64,000 nucleotides of DNA from Sphingopyxis sp. BSN-002 (GCF_022024275.1 NZ_CP091804.1:3490501-3554500); one strand, 5' to 3'; positions 36,781 through 45,801 are shown, counted from the first letter of the stretch. A program made the numbers and translations. The notes: generated from the sequence alone by a model not told the origin.

Positions 36781-39278
36781 AGGCTGCGCAGCGCCTGCGC
36801 CGGCTTGGCCGACAGCAAGGGCCAGCTTCCTGCAATCCCGATCAGGAACGACAGGCCCGCACCGCCAATCAACGTCAACCCGACGACGACGGGATCAGGC
36901 GCGAAGCGGAAGTCGAAGAGCTGCGTTACGACATACCAAGCGCCCGCCAGTCCGAGCGCGAGCGCCAGCACGCCAAGGATCGCCGCGAGCACCGCATATT
37001 CCATCGCCTGCGCGCCCAATATCTGGCCGCGCGTCGCACCGAGCAGCTTCAGGATCACGCTGTCGTACACGCGCCGCTCGCGGCTCGCCGCGATCGCGCC
37101 GATCAGCACCGCGATGCCGGCGAGGATCGCGATGCTCGCAGCGGCGGCAATCGCCTGGCTCATCTGGGTGAGCAGAGTCGTCACCTGCGACACCACGTCG
37201 CGGACTTGGATCAGCGAGGCCGACGGAAAGGCGCGCGGAATGCTGCGCGCGAGCTCTACCTCGGCCTTGGGCGACACCGCGACCGTCGCGACCATATTGT
37301 GCGGAGCGGCATCGAACGTACCCGGCGAGAAGACGAGCACATAGTTGAGACCGAAATTGTCCCACTCGACGGTGCGGAAGGACGCCACTTTGGCTTGCAC
37401 CTCGACCCCCAGCACATTGACCGACAGCGTGTCGCCAAGCTTGAGGCCGAGCGATGCGGCGACCTCCTGCTCGACGCTCACCAGCGGCGGACCCTTGTAG
37501 TCGGCCGTCCACCATTTTCCGCCAACGAGCTCGCTGCCGTTCGGCAGGGTCGGGCTATAGGTCAGACCGCGATCGCCGCGCAGCACCCACGCGCCCTCCG
37601 GCAGTTCGGCGAGTTCATCGACGCGCTGGCCCTTGAATTCCGTCACGCTGCCGCGCAGCGCCGGGATCATGTTGACCTGTGCGTCGGGCGCGGCGTCCAC
37701 CACCATCGACCGGAATTTGGCTGCGTCGCCGCGCGGAATGTCGAGCACGAAGAAGCTTGGCGCGCGCTGCGGCACGGTGCGTGCGATTTCGGCGGTGATG
37801 CTCGTCTGGATCGCTGCGAGCGTCACGAAGAGCGTTAGCCCTAGCCCCAAGGCAACGACGAGCGCCCCCGTCGCGGCACCCGGCCGGTGCAGGTTCGCGA
37901 CAGCTAGCCGCAAGAGCGGGCGTTTCGGACGCGGCACGCGGCTTGCCGTGCGCCGTACCAGCCATCCAAGGGCGACGAGGATCAGCAGCAGGCCAATTGC
38001 GGCCCCGATGAACGACAGCGCGAATAGCGGCTCGCGCGCGGTGCCGACCGCCAGTGCGATGATCGCCGCCAGCGCCGCGCCGACCGAAATCACCGTTCGC
38101 CGGTCGATCCTCGCCGCGCCGTCGACCGTCGCGCGATACAAGCCCGCGGCGGGAACGTGCCGCGTCGCGGCGAGCGGGGGCAGGGCGAAGGCAATCGCAA
38201 TCAGCAAGCCATAGGCCGCGCTGACGATCAGCGGCAGCGGATAGAGGGCGAAGCCGGGCCGTACCGGCAGCACATCGCCCGCGACCGCGCCGATGATCGT
38301 CGGCATCAGCGCGCCGACGACCAGTCCGGCGCCGATCGACGCCGCGGCGACGGCAAGGATCTGCAGGCCATAGATGCGAAGCACCGCCGCACTGTCGGCA
38401 CCCAGAACCTTGAGTGTCGCGAGCCCCGGCCGCTTGCCTGCAAGATAGCTCGCAACACCATTGCCGACGCCGATCCCCGCGATCACCAGCGCGGCAAGAC
38501 CGACGAGCGACAGGAACTGCCCCATCCGCTCGATGAAGCGCCGCGTGCCAGGGGCGCCGTTGCTGCTGTCGGTGATGTCCCAGCCGGCGTCGGGGAATTT
38601 GGCCGTCAGTTGCTTGCCGACCGCTTCGGGGTTGGCATCGGCGGGCAGGCGGACGCGATATTTGCTTTCGTAGAGGCTGCCCGGCTGGATGAGCTGCGTA
38701 CCGGCAAGATCGTCGAGGCCGATGATCGCGACGGGGCCGAGCGTGAAGCCTTCGCCCAGCCGGTCTGGCTCTTCGGCGATGATGCCGTCGATCCTGAAAA
38801 TCTTTTCGCCAAACTTGACGGTGCCGCCGACGTTGAGCTGAAGCCGTGACGCCAGATCCTTGCCGATCCAGATCGATCCTGCGGGAGGCGGACCCTTGCG
38901 GACGCCTGTCTCCAACCGCATCGTTCCGTAGAGCGGATAGGCGCCATCGACCGCCTTCAGCTCGGACAGCAACGCTTCGCCGTCGGGGTCGTTTGCCATC
39001 GCGCGCAATCGCACCGTCGATGATGGCGCGCCGATACTGCGGAAGCCGGCCATTTCTTCGGCGCTGGCCTGCCGCTGGGGCAGACTGAACTCGATATCGC
39101 CGCCGAGGATCGTCTGGCCGCGCCGTTCGAGTTCGGAGGTGATCCCGCTCGTCAGGCTGCCGATTGCCGCCAGTGTCGCGACGCCAAGGAACAGGCACAC
39201 CGCGAGCAGGCGAAGCCCACGGATTCGCGTTGCGAGATCGCGACGCGCGATCCGCCAGAGGGTCGCGAATGGCAGCAC
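36777..39278 (-). CDS. ybbP: ABC transporter permease, YbbP/FtsX family
   Basis: An 833-residue inner-membrane permease with two FtsX domains. The first membrane helix LLAVCLFLGVATLAAIG is followed by a large periplasmic MacB-like domain, then helices around 270-400 and again near the carboxy end, finishing LLSAKPAQALRSL. Its ATPase partner is encoded directly upstream, two bases before its GTG start. In E. coli ybbAP sits divergent to tesA exactly as here; the substrate of the complex is not firmly known, with lipoprotein or lipid handling suggested. Length matches the family. Confidence 0.88.
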   Translation of the reverse strand: MLPFATLWRIARRDLATRIRGLRLLAVCLFLGVATLAAIGSLTSGITSELERRGQTILGGDIEFSLPQRQASAEEMAGFRSIGAPSSTVRLRAMANDPDGEALLSELKAVDGAYPLYGTMRLETGVRKGPPPAGSIWIGKDLASRLQLNVGGTVKFGEKIFRIDGIIAEEPDRLGEGFTLGPVAIIGLDDLAGTQLIQPGSLYESKYRVRLPADANPEAVGKQLTAKFPDAGWDITDSSNGAPGTRRFIERMGQFLSLVGLAALVIAGIGVGNGVASYLAGKRPGLATLKVLGADSAAVLRIYGLQILAVAAASIGAGLVVGALMPTIIGAVAGDVLPVRPGFALYPLPLIVSAAYGLLIAIAFALPPLAATRHVPAAGLYRATVDGAARIDRRTVISVGAALAAIIALAVGTAREPLFALSFIGAAIGLLLILVALGWLVRRTASRVPRPKRPLLRLAVANLHRPGAATGALVVALGLGLTLFVTLAAIQTSITAEIARTVPQRAPSFFVLDIPRGDAAKFRSMVVDAAPDAQVNMIPALRGSVTEFKGQRVDELAELPEGAWVLRGDRGLTYSPTLPNGSELVGGKWWTADYKGPPLVSVEQEVAASLGLKLGDTLSVNVLGVEVQAKVASFRTVEWDNFGLNYVLVFSPGTFDAAPHNMVATVAVSPKAEVELARSIPRAFPSASLIQVRDVVSQVTTLLTQMSQAIAAAASIAILAGIAVLIGAIAASRERRVYDSVILKLLGATRGQILGAQAMEYAVLAAILGVLALALGLAGAWYVVTQLFDFRFAPDPVVVGLTLIGGAGLSFLIGIAGSWPLLSAKPAQALRSL

Positions 39279-39280
39279 GC

Positions 39281-39994
39281 TCAGGCGGTCCGCTCTTCGA
39301 TGCGGCCGTCGTGCATCACGACGACGCGGTCGCAATGTTCGGCCAGATCGGGGTCGTGCGTGATGATCAGCAGCGTGGCGCCGAGCGCCGCGCGGCGCGC
39401 GAAGATCAGCTCGATGATCGACTGCCCCGTCGCGGTGTCGAGATTGCCCGTCGGTTCGTCGGCGAAGATGATCGCCGGGCTGCTCGCCATCGCGCGCGCA
39501 ATCGCGACACGCTGCTGCTCGCCGCCCGAAAGCTGCGCGGGATAGTGCGTCAGCCGATGCCCAAGGCCGACGGCTTCGAGCTCGGCTTGCGCCTTGCCGA
39601 ACGGATCGTCGATCCCCGCGAGCTCGAGCGGCACCGCAACATTTTCGAGCGCCGTCATCGTAGGGAGCAGGTGAAAGGCCTGCAGCACGATGCCGATGCG
39701 CCCGCGCCGCGCCCGCGCGAGGTCATCTTCGTCCATCGCTCCGAAATCGAGCCCCGCGACCTTGATCGTGCCGCCGCCCGCGCGCTCAAGCCCCGCGAGC
39801 ACCGCCATCAGCGAGCTTTTGCCCGATCCCGACGGTCCGAGCAGCGCCACCGAGCTCCCGGCATCGACCTCCAGATCGACTCCGCGCAAAATTTCGACGG
39901 GGGCCTTGTCGCTCCCCAAAGTGAGCGTCACATTATGGGCGGCGATCGCCAGATCGGGCGCCCCTGTTTCTTGGGGGCGATGCGCGTCGGTCAA
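39281..39994 (-). CDS. ybbA: ABC transporter ATP-binding protein, YbbA-like
   Basis: A 237-residue ATPase subunit of the LolD/YbbA/MacB type. Walker A is LLGPSGSGKSSLM, the Q-loop is VLQAFHLLPTMTALENV, the signature is YPAQLSGGEQQRVAIARAMA, and Walker B is IIFADEPTGNLD, followed by the switch His in LIITHDPDLAEH. The start is assigned to TTG 39994 with AGGG upstream, because the family needs about 25 residues before the first strand; a GTG at 39931 would truncate that strand. The divergent tesA ATG is only 16 bases away. Confidence 0.85.
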   Translation of the reverse strand: MTDAHRPQETGAPDLAIAAHNVTLTLGSDKAPVEILRGVDLEVDAGSSVALLGPSGSGKSSLMAVLAGLERAGGGTIKVAGLDFGAMDEDDLARARRGRIGIVLQAFHLLPTMTALENVAVPLELAGIDDPFGKAQAELEAVGLGHRLTHYPAQLSGGEQQRVAIARAMASSPAIIFADEPTGNLDTATGQSIIELIFARRAALGATLLIITHDPDLAEHCDRVVVMHDGRIEERTA

Positions 39995-40010
39995 GAAGGG
40001 ACCCTTTGGA

Positions 40011-40724
40011 ATGAAAACGGCCGGATGGCGTTCTGCCCTGATATATGGTTGCGTAATCGCGCTTTGCCAACCGCTTGCCGCGTGCGGCTCGGCGGAGGCG
40101 CCGGCGGCATCGACGAACGGCAAGGCCGAAACGAAGGCGGCCGCTGCGATCCCGGCGAATGCGCCGCTTGTCATTGCATTCGGTGACAGTCTCTACGCCG
40201 GCTACCAGCTCGGCCCGAAGGAAGGGCTGGCGCCGCAGTTGCAGGCCGCACTTGCGGACGATGGCGTCGTCGCGCGGGTCCAGAATGCCGGCGTCTCGGG
40301 CGACACGACCGCGGCGGGGCGCCAGCGGCTCACCTATGTGCTCGACAATGCGAAGGCGAAGCCTGCGCTCGTCGTGCTGGGGCTCGGCGGCAACGACATG
40401 CTGCGCGGGATCGATGCTGCGCAGACGCGCGCCAACCTCGACGCGATGTTGGCCGAACTGAAGAAGCGAAATATCCCCGTGGTGCTGACCGGCATGGTCG
40501 CGGCGCCCAATCTCGGCCCCGATTATGCAAAGGCTTTCAACGCGATCTATCCCGAGCTTGCCGCGAAATATGACGCAAGCCTCTACCCGTTCATTCTCGA
40601 CAATGTCGTCGGCAAGCCCGATCTGATGCTCGGTGACCATATCCACCCCAATGCGAAGGGTGTGAAGATCGTGGTCGAAGGCCTTGCGCCGCTGGTCGAG
40701 GATGCGCTGCCCGACGCGAAGTAA
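40011..40724 (+). CDS. tesA: Arylesterase / lysophospholipase TesA-like, GDSL family
   Basis: A 237-residue SGNH-hydrolase acting on thioesters, esters and lysophospholipids in the periplasm. A signal peptide ends LAAC (Cys25), suggesting a lipoprotein form. SGNH blocks are VIAFGDSLYAGYQL (Ser61), NAGVSGDTTAAG, GLGGNDMLRG and the catalytic Asp/His in GDHIHPNAKG. AAGAAGGG upstream of ATG 40011 is a usable ribosome site. The divergent ybbA-ybbP genes on the left reproduce the conserved tesA-ybbAP neighbourhood. Confidence 0.92.
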   Translation: MKTAGWRSALIYGCVIALCQPLAACGSAEAPAASTNGKAETKAAAAIPANAPLVIAFGDSLYAGYQLGPKEGLAPQLQAALADDGVVARVQNAGVSGDTTAAGRQRLTYVLDNAKAKPALVVLGLGGNDMLRGIDAAQTRANLDAMLAELKKRNIPVVLTGMVAAPNLGPDYAKAFNAIYPELAAKYDASLYPFILDNVVGKPDLMLGDHIHPNAKGVKIVVEGLAPLVEDALPDAK

Positions 40725-40727
40725 GCG

Positions 40728-41372
40728 TCAGCCCAGCAACTTCTCTGCCCGCGCACGCCACGTCGTAGCCAACGCGTCCATCGCAGCGAGCGCTCGCAGC
40801 GCCTCCGGCTCGCGCTTGCCGGCGCCGCCGATGAGCAGGTGAAAGGTCCGTTCGACGCTCCACTCGGGCAGCGGCCGTTCGACCAGTTCCAGCGTATCGC
40901 CCCCGGCGACCGCGCCTTCCTCTATCACCCGATAATACCAGCCGCTCCGCCGCGTCGTGACGACCGTCGCCGGCACCGTTGCGACACCGAAGCGGTGCCC
41001 CAGCTTCCAGCACGGCTGCCGCCCCTGACTGATCTCGACAAGCGCGCTGCCGAGGCGATAGCGGTCGCCGACGCACGCCTCGCTCTCGACCAGCCCCTCG
41101 GTCGAGATATTCTCGCCGAATGCGCCGGGCGCATCGAGCAGGGCGTGACTACCAAGTTCGTCGGCCCACCAGTCGTAATGATCGCGGGGATAATGGTGGA
41201 TCGCCTTGTCGACGCCGCCGTGCACCGTCAGGTCGGCCTGCTCGTCGCCGTCGATACCGAGAAGGCCGACGTGAAGCGCGCCCGCGACCGGCGCCTTCGC
41301 GATCGCGCTCGCCTCGTCGCCGCGAAAGGCCCGCGCCTTGCCGGTCAGCACCGCGTCGATCACATAGCTCAT
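40728..41372 (-). CDS. MOSC domain-containing protein (YiiM-like)
   Basis: A 214-residue protein with a MOSC domain, the molybdenum-cofactor sulfurase carboxy domain. It is of the stand-alone YiiM type, thought to detoxify N-hydroxylated bases with molybdenum cofactor. The conserved cysteine lies in [36 protein letters not shown] and GAFGENIST precede it, and the C-terminal 3-alpha domain ([21 protein letters not shown]) is present. The start overlaps the upstream ynfA-type gene by four bases, making a two-gene unit. Confidence 0.88.
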   Translation of the reverse strand: MSYVIDAVLTGKARAFRGDEASAIAKAPVAGALHVGLLGIDGDEQADLTVHGGVDKAIHHYPRDHYDWWADELGSHALLDAPGAFGENISTEGLVESEACVGDRYRLGSALVEISQGRQPCWKLGHRFGVATVPATVVTTRRSGWYYRVIEEGAVAGGDTLELVERPLPEWSVERTFHLLIGGAGKREPEALRALAAMDALATTWRARAEKLLG

Positions 41373-41698
41373 GCCGTCGCTCCCCGCGGCCCGAACAGGA
41401 TGATGGCCGCACCTCCGAGGCAGATGATTGCCCCGATCACGTCCCAGCGGTCCGGTCTTGCGCCTTCGACCGCCCACAGCCACAACAGCGCCGCGACGAT
41501 ATAGATGCCGCCATAGGCCGCGTAGGTCCGCCCGGCGTGATCGGCGTCGACAAGCGTCAGGAGCCAGGCAAAGAGCGCCAGCGAGAGCATCCCCGGCGCG
41601 ATCCACCAGACGGATTTGTCCAGCCGCAGCCACGCCCAGAAGGCGAAGCATCCGGCGATCTCGGCCAGCGCGGCAGCGATATAGGCAAAAGCGGTCAT
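41369..41698 (-). CDS. YnfA family membrane protein (UPF0060)
   Basis: A 109-residue inner-membrane protein with four hydrophobic helices. It shows [19 protein letters not shown] and [19 protein letters not shown], then [22 protein letters not shown], which I give here in part as [11 protein letters not shown]; these are the UPF0060/YnfA signature. The family resembles small multidrug-resistance transporters, and transport of cationic compounds has been proposed. It is coupled with the MOSC gene by an ATGA overlap. The start is ATG 41698. Confidence 0.9.
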   Translation of the reverse strand: MTAFAYIAAALAEIAGCFAFWAWLRLDKSVWWIAPGMLSLALFAWLLTLVDADHAGRTYAAYGGIYIVAALLWLWAVEGARPDRWDVIGAIICLGGAAIILFGPRGATA

Positions 41699-41724
41699 GG
41701 CTTCACCGTGGCCGGATCGCGCCC

Positions 41725-41755
41725 AAAAGAAAAGGGGCGACCCGCAGGCCGCCCC
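41725..41755 (-). terminator. Intrinsic terminator of the outer-membrane protein gene
   Basis: On the minus strand GGGGCGGCC (41755-41747) pairs with GGTCGCCCC (41742-41734) around a four-base loop, one pair being G-U, followed by TTTTCTTTT. It lies 28 bases after the stop at 41783. Confidence 0.85.
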
Positions 41756-41782
41756 TCTCTTGCTTTCGCGGGTTCCGACAGA

Positions 41783-42241
41783 TCAGAACGCGAGGCCGAG
41801 GCCTACTGCGAAGGTGTCGAAGTCGCTGAAGTTGCCGATGAACTGGTGGCGATATTCGGCCTTGGCGTACAGGTTCTGGCCCAGCTTGTGCTGGTAGCCG
41901 GCACCGATGTACGGATCGTCGATGTCGCTGAAGGTGTAACCGCCGGTGGCATAGAGCTTGCCCGCGGTGCCGACCTTGGCGCCGATACGGCCGCCAGCCG
42001 AGAACTGAACGTCGAAGCCGTCCTTCAGAACCTTGTCGCCAGCGACTTCGGCACCGGCGAACGCCTTGCTGCCGAGGTCGAAATCATAGCCGGCGGCCGC
42101 ACCGATGGTGGCGTCGTCAAGGCCGCTGCCGGTCACATAGCCGCCGCGCACTTCGACGCGGGCTTCGCCGCCTTCGGCAGCCATGGCGGGGGTTGCAACG
42201 ATGGCCGTCAGGAGAGCGGCTGCAACTGCGAACTTCTTCAT
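41783..42241 (-). CDS. Outer-membrane beta-barrel protein
   Basis: A 152-residue small porin-like protein. The signal peptide MKKFAVAAALLTAIVATPAMA is followed by alternating amphipathic strands (ARVEVRGGYV, GAAAGYDFDLG, LYATGGYTFSD, DPYIGAGYQHKL, LYAKAEYRHQFIG) and a terminal aromatic residue (VGLGLAF), the pattern of an eight-stranded OmpA/opacity-type barrel. Its function is unknown. AAAGGA is the ribosome site. A strong terminator ends the gene, a long structured leader precedes it, and it appears to be monocistronic and probably well expressed. Confidence 0.85.
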   Translation of the reverse strand: MKKFAVAAALLTAIVATPAMAAEGGEARVEVRGGYVTGSGLDDATIGAAAGYDFDLGSKAFAGAEVAGDKVLKDGFDVQFSAGGRIGAKVGTAGKLYATGGYTFSDIDDPYIGAGYQHKLGQNLYAKAEYRHQFIGNFSDFDTFAVGLGLAF

Positions 42242-42281
42242 ATTCTTTTCCTTTACTCAGTTTTTTGAACCGCGCCCTTTG

Positions 42282-42315
42282 GGTCGCGATCCGGCCCCTA
42301 AATGGGGTTGCGACC
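42282..42315 (-). promoter_or_regulatory. Structured 5' leader hairpin of the OMP gene
   Basis: On the minus strand GGTCGC (42315-42310) pairs with GCGACC (42287-42282), and inside it CCCC (42307-42304) pairs with GGGG (42298-42295) across a five-base loop. The structure lies about 40 bases before the ATG. It may protect the messenger or present a small-RNA target. Confidence 0.4.
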
Positions 42316-42326
42316 TGTCGCCGCAA

Positions 42327-42341
42327 TGAACGCATCGTTCA
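42327..42341. promoter_or_regulatory. Inverted repeat TGAACG-N3-CGTTCA upstream of the OMP gene
   Basis: Perfect six-base arms separated by three bases, about 85 bases upstream of the OMP start and next to a TTGTCA -35-like hexamer on the minus strand. Possible binding site for an unidentified regulator. Confidence 0.35.
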
Positions 42342-42596
42342 GAATATGACAATTTTATTACCTGTGCTATTTATGCAACACAGTTCCGGGCGAGGCGAGC
42401 GTCTTGGCAATGGATGTGAAATGCCAGTTAACTGCGCTTCTGGCCAAGGCGCGGTTGCGCACGCGATCTTACGGTGCGATCGCCCGTCGCCGCACCCGGA
42501 CGAAACCCGATCGGGCGTGGCGGGGCGCGGCCGGAACGAGGCTCCGCGGGACGTGAGGTCGGAAGATTTGCAACGGGCGTGACGACGCCCCGACAC

Positions 42597-43835
42597 TCAG
42601 CCGAGCGCGGCCTGCTTCTCTTCGGCGATGCGGTCGAGTTCGGCGCGCGTCGGCTTGGTCGCCGCGCTCTTGAGCTGTCCGCACGCCGCCATGATGTCGC
42701 GGCCGCGCGGCGTACGGATCGGCGCCGAAATGCCCGCTTCGAAAATAAGGTTGCTGAACTTGCGCACGCGCTCGGGCGTCGAACATTCATAGGGTGCGCC
42801 GGGCCAGGGATTGAACGGGATCAGGTTGACCTTCGCGGGCAGCTTGTACTGCTTGATCAGCCGGACGAGTTCGCGCGCGTCCTCGTCGCTGTCGTTCTTG
42901 TCCTTCAGCATCACATATTCGAAGGTGATGCGCCGCGCATTGTTCGCGCCCGGATAGTCGGCGCACGCCTGCAGCAGTTCCTCGATGCCGTATTTGCGGT
43001 TGAGCGGGACGATCTCGTCGCGGATTTCCTTGTTCACCGCGTGCAGCGAAACCGCAAGGTTCACGCCGATCTCGTCGCCCGCGCGCGCCATCATCGGCAC
43101 CACGCCGCTCGTCGACAGGGTGATGCGGCGCTTCGACAGCGCCAGCCCGTCGCCATCCATGACGATCTTGAGCGCGCCCTTGACCTCGTCGAAATTATAG
43201 AGCGGCTCGCCCATGCCCATCATCACGATGTTCGTAAGCATGCGGCCGTCGGACGTGTAGTGACCGGCATCGTCATCCTCGTCGTCGATGTCGGCGGTCG
43301 AGGCCATCGTGCCTTTAGGCCATTCTCCGAGCGCGTCGCGCGCCAGCAGAACCTGCCCGACGATCTCGCCGGCGGCTAGGTTGCGCACCAGGCGCATCGT
43401 ACCCGTGTGGCAGAAACGGCAATTGAGCGTGCAGCCGACCTGGCTCGACACGCACAGCGTTCCCCGGTCGGCGTCGGGGATGAACACCATCTCATATTCC
43501 TGCCCGTCGGCGGCGGCGAGCAGCCATTTGCGGGTGCCGTCGTTGGACACCTGCGCCTGCCGCACGGTCGGGCGGCCGATGATGTAGCGGTCGGTCAGCC
43601 ATGGGCGCATCGATTTCGCGATGTCGGTCATCGCCTCGAAATCGGTGACGCCGCGATGATAGATCCAGTGCCAGATCTGCTTGGCGCGCAGTTTCGCGCC
43701 CTTGGCGTCGAGGCCCGCCTCGACCAGCTCGGCCCGGATTGCGTCGCGGGTCAGCCCGACAAGGTCGATGCGGTTGCCGCCGCGCAAGGGAACGGTGCCC
43801 GTGGTGACGGGATCGATATGGCCGGGAATCTGCAT
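42597..43835 (-). CDS. rlmN: Dual-specificity 23S rRNA/tRNA adenine-C2 methyltransferase RlmN
   Basis: Radical-SAM enzyme methylating A2503 of 23S rRNA and A37 of some tRNAs. The 412-residue protein contains the [19 protein letters not shown] amino region. The cluster-binding CxxxCxxC is in [12 protein letters not shown], with SSQVGC before it. [10 protein letters not shown] and [14 protein letters not shown] follow, and the methyl-carrying second cysteine is in [12 protein letters not shown] near the end. Its internal acidic insert DDEDDDAGH is unusual but sits in a loop. The length is slightly above the norm. Confidence 0.95.
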   Translation of the reverse strand: MQIPGHIDPVTTGTVPLRGGNRIDLVGLTRDAIRAELVEAGLDAKGAKLRAKQIWHWIYHRGVTDFEAMTDIAKSMRPWLTDRYIIGRPTVRQAQVSNDGTRKWLLAAADGQEYEMVFIPDADRGTLCVSSQVGCTLNCRFCHTGTMRLVRNLAAGEIVGQVLLARDALGEWPKGTMASTADIDDEDDDAGHYTSDGRMLTNIVMMGMGEPLYNFDEVKGALKIVMDGDGLALSKRRITLSTSGVVPMMARAGDEIGVNLAVSLHAVNKEIRDEIVPLNRKYGIEELLQACADYPGANNARRITFEYVMLKDKNDSDEDARELVRLIKQYKLPAKVNLIPFNPWPGAPYECSTPERVRKFSNLIFEAGISAPIRTPRGRDIMAACGQLKSAATKPTRAELDRIAEEKQAALG

Positions 43836-43907
43836 GATGCGCGGCCATATAGTGGCAAAGCCCGGTTTACGCCAGTCCCGGCGGGAAGCGCCGGGGAAAG
43901 GCGTATT

Positions 43908-44366
43908 CTAGCCGCCGAGTTTGGCAAACTCGGCATTGGCCGACGCAACGGGATCGGCGACGACGGGGCCGGCATAGGCTTCGTCGCCGCACACCATGCT
44001 CATCGCGCCGTGCATCATCGAGCCTTCGCTGTGCGTCCGCACTTCGCCGGGATCGGTGTTATGCTCGAGCAATTTGCCGTGGTTATAATAGTCGTTCGTC
44101 AGGATCGCTGATGCTTTGGCGGCGCAGCTGCCCTCGCGCGTCGTGATCGACCGGTCCCAGTCGCGGTCCGCGGTCGTCCTGTTGAAGATCGTCGTCGTGC
44201 GAAAGCGCACCGTGTCGCCATTTCGGACAACCGAATAGGAATCGACATAATAGGCGCTGACGATTCCGTCATTGCTCGATCCGGTATCGACGAAGCGCCA
44301 GCCTTCCGATGCGGTGCCTGCCGCCGCAAGAAGGATCGACGCGCTCAAAGCTCCAATGATATTCAT
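43908..44366 (-). CDS. Secreted protein, surface-adhesin E-like domain
   Basis: A 152-residue exported protein. A signal peptide (MNIIGALSASILLAAAGTAS) precedes a domain starting WRFVDTGSSNDGIVSAYYVD, where the pattern W-x-[FY]-hydrophobic...YYVDxxSV resembles the surface-adhesin protein E family. Two cysteines (GSCAAK, MVCGDE) are positioned for one disulfide. The likeness does not prove adhesion; many members are just small periplasmic proteins. It lies on the minus strand, downstream of the UrcA-family gene. Confidence 0.7.
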   Translation of the reverse strand: MNIIGALSASILLAAAGTASEGWRFVDTGSSNDGIVSAYYVDSYSVVRNGDTVRFRTTTIFNRTTADRDWDRSITTREGSCAAKASAILTNDYYNHGKLLEHNTDPGEVRTHSEGSMMHGAMSMVCGDEAYAGPVVADPVASANAEFAKLGG

Positions 44367-44437
44367 TCCCCGCCTCCATCTGGACCCCGCCATCAGCTAA
44401 GCCGAAGGAGGGGGCCGGAGGCAATCGGAAAATGCGA

Positions 44438-44767
44438 TCAGTTCCGGATCGAGCTGATCCGGATCGGCTGTGCGGTCGCGGCATTGGCGACCACGACTTC
44501 GGCTTGGGCGGAGGCGAGCGCCAGCGTGTCGCGGCGGCAATTCTGGATGTCGTTCTTGCCTTCGAGGTCGAAGTCCGACGTCGTTCCGCACACGGCAACC
44601 ACGGCGCGCCAGATCCGGTGCTTCAGCGCCCTGGCGCCCGCGTCGGTACGCAGGTCGAGGTCGCTGTGCTGGACGGTCGCGCTGGGATTTGCCGGTGCCG
44701 ACCGGGCGAGAGCCGGCTGGCCGAACGATGCGGCGGTCAGGGCGGCGAGGATCAGAAGCTTTTTCAT
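44438..44767 (-). CDS. UrcA family protein
   Basis: A 109-residue exported protein of the UrcA family, common and multi-copy in sphingomonads and Caulobacter relatives; no function is known. The signal peptide MKKLLILAALTAASFGQPALA is followed by the family region VQHSDLDLRTDAGARALKHRI, given here in part as SDLDLRTDAGARALKHR. Two conserved cysteines follow (AVCGTT, QNCRRD). An upstream in-frame extension to 44911 lies in the promoter region and is not used. Divergent from the LysR gene. Confidence 0.85.
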   Translation of the reverse strand: MKKLLILAALTAASFGQPALARSAPANPSATVQHSDLDLRTDAGARALKHRIWRAVVAVCGTTSDFDLEGKNDIQNCRRDTLALASAQAEVVVANAATAQPIRISSIRN

Positions 44768-44867
44768 CTTGTGTCTCCATCGGCCGGCTTTTGAGGAGGG
44801 GAGGAAGCCGGTGGAGAAGCAGATAATCCATCGCCGCGGCTGAAAGGAGCAACGATGTTGCGCGAGT

Positions 44868-44887
44868 ATTCTGCAAAATTGCAGAAT
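44868..44887. promoter_or_regulatory. Perfect dyad ATTCTGCAA-N2-TTGCAGAAT upstream of the LysR gene
   Basis: Nine-base perfect arms with a two-base spacer, 33 bases before the LysR ATG and within the 152-base region shared with the divergent urcA-type gene. It contains a T-N11-A arrangement as seen in LysR-type binding sites, so autoregulation is likely. Confidence 0.55.
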
Positions 44888-44919
44888 GAGGGCCGGGCGA
44901 TTATGACGCACAAGACGTC

Positions 44920-45801
44920 ATGTACGATTGGAACGACCTCAAGGCCTTTCTGGCGGTTGCGGAGACGGGCAGCACCTTGTCCGCCGCGCAGGCGCTGCGC
45001 GTCAGCCAGACGACCGTCGCGCGGCGGATCGCGGCGTTGGAGGAGGCAACCGGCCTCAACCTCTTCGAGCGGCGGCAGGCGGGTTACGCGTTGACCCCCG
45101 TGGGCGAGGCGATGGTCGCGAGCGCGGTTGCGGTCCGTGACGCGGCCGAGCGCTTCGGCGAAGCCGCGGGCGCGCGGTCGCGCGATGCGGGCGGAACGGT
45201 CAGCCTGACGACGATGGAAATCTTTGCGGTGACCGTCCTGCCGCCGATCCTCCGCGACCTGCGCGCCGCGCATCCCGGGATTCATATCCATCTCGATACG
45301 TCCGACGAAACGCGTGACCTGGGCGCGGGCGCGGCGGATATCGCGATACGCAGCAGCAAGCAGCCGACCGGCGGAGGTCTTGTCGGGCGACGCATCGCCG
45401 ACAATCCCTGGACGGTCTATTGCAGCCGCGATTACGCCGACCGCCACGGCATTCCGCACACGCGCGAAGAACTCGCGACCCATCCCTTCATCGGCGGTGG
45501 GGGCTATGTCTGGGAGCCGTATCAGGCGTGGCTGCGGCAATATGGGCTCGAGGAGTCGGTGGTCATGAAATATGACACCGGCACGGGCCTGCTCGCCGGC
45601 GTGCGCGCCGGAATGGGGCTCACCATCCTGCCGGCTTTCCTCGCCGACCGCGAATCGGACCTGATCCGTTGCATCCCGCCAAAGCGGGAGGATACGACGG
45701 GGCTGTGGCTGCTGACCCACGAACGGCTGCGGCATGTGCCGCGCGTACGGCTGGTCCTCGATTTCCTCGCGAGCGAACTGACGAAGCTGGGGCGCGGCTA
45801 G
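44920..45801 (+). CDS. LysR family transcriptional regulator
   Basis: A 293-residue regulator. The winged helix-turn-helix spans residues 1-65 (DLKAFLAVAETGSTLSAAQ, VSQTTVARRIAALEEATG, LFERRQAGYALTPVGEAM), and a periplasmic-binding-like effector domain follows (LDTSDETRDLGAGAADIAIR; DLGAGAADIAIR shown). The effector is unknown. The pattern of the first helix (MYDWNDLKAFLAVAETGS) is that of the alphaproteobacterial group regulating nearby enzymes. The stop TAG is shared with the converging racemase gene by CTAG at 45798-45801. Confidence 0.92.
   Translation: MYDWNDLKAFLAVAETGSTLSAAQALRVSQTTVARRIAALEEATGLNLFERRQAGYALTPVGEAMVASAVAVRDAAERFGEAAGARSRDAGGTVSLTTMEIFAVTVLPPILRDLRAAHPGIHIHLDTSDETRDLGAGAADIAIRSSKQPTGGGLVGRRIADNPWTVYCSRDYADRHGIPHTREELATHPFIGGGGYVWEPYQAWLRQYGLEESVVMKYDTGTGLLAGVRAGMGLTILPAFLADRESDLIRCIPPKREDTTGLWLLTHERLRHVPRVRLVLDFLASELTKLGRG

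Larger units (their letters stand above)
42242..42596. other. 355-base intergenic region between the OMP gene and rlmN
   Basis: Holds the leader and promoter region of the outer-membrane protein gene (hairpin 42282-42315, dyad 42327-42341) and a small hairpin after rlmN (GGGCGT 42575-42580 with ACGCCC 42585-42590, four-base loop). The middle, about 42400-42570, is GC-rich. Its open frames on both strands are Arg-rich with no family likeness, and I see no gene there. Confidence 0.6.

Noticed and set aside
42339..42596. 85-codon minus-strand and 129-codon plus-strand frames in the gap before rlmN
   Set aside because: Arg/Pro/Ser-rich, no ribosome site, no family resemblance; they overlap the OMP leader region.
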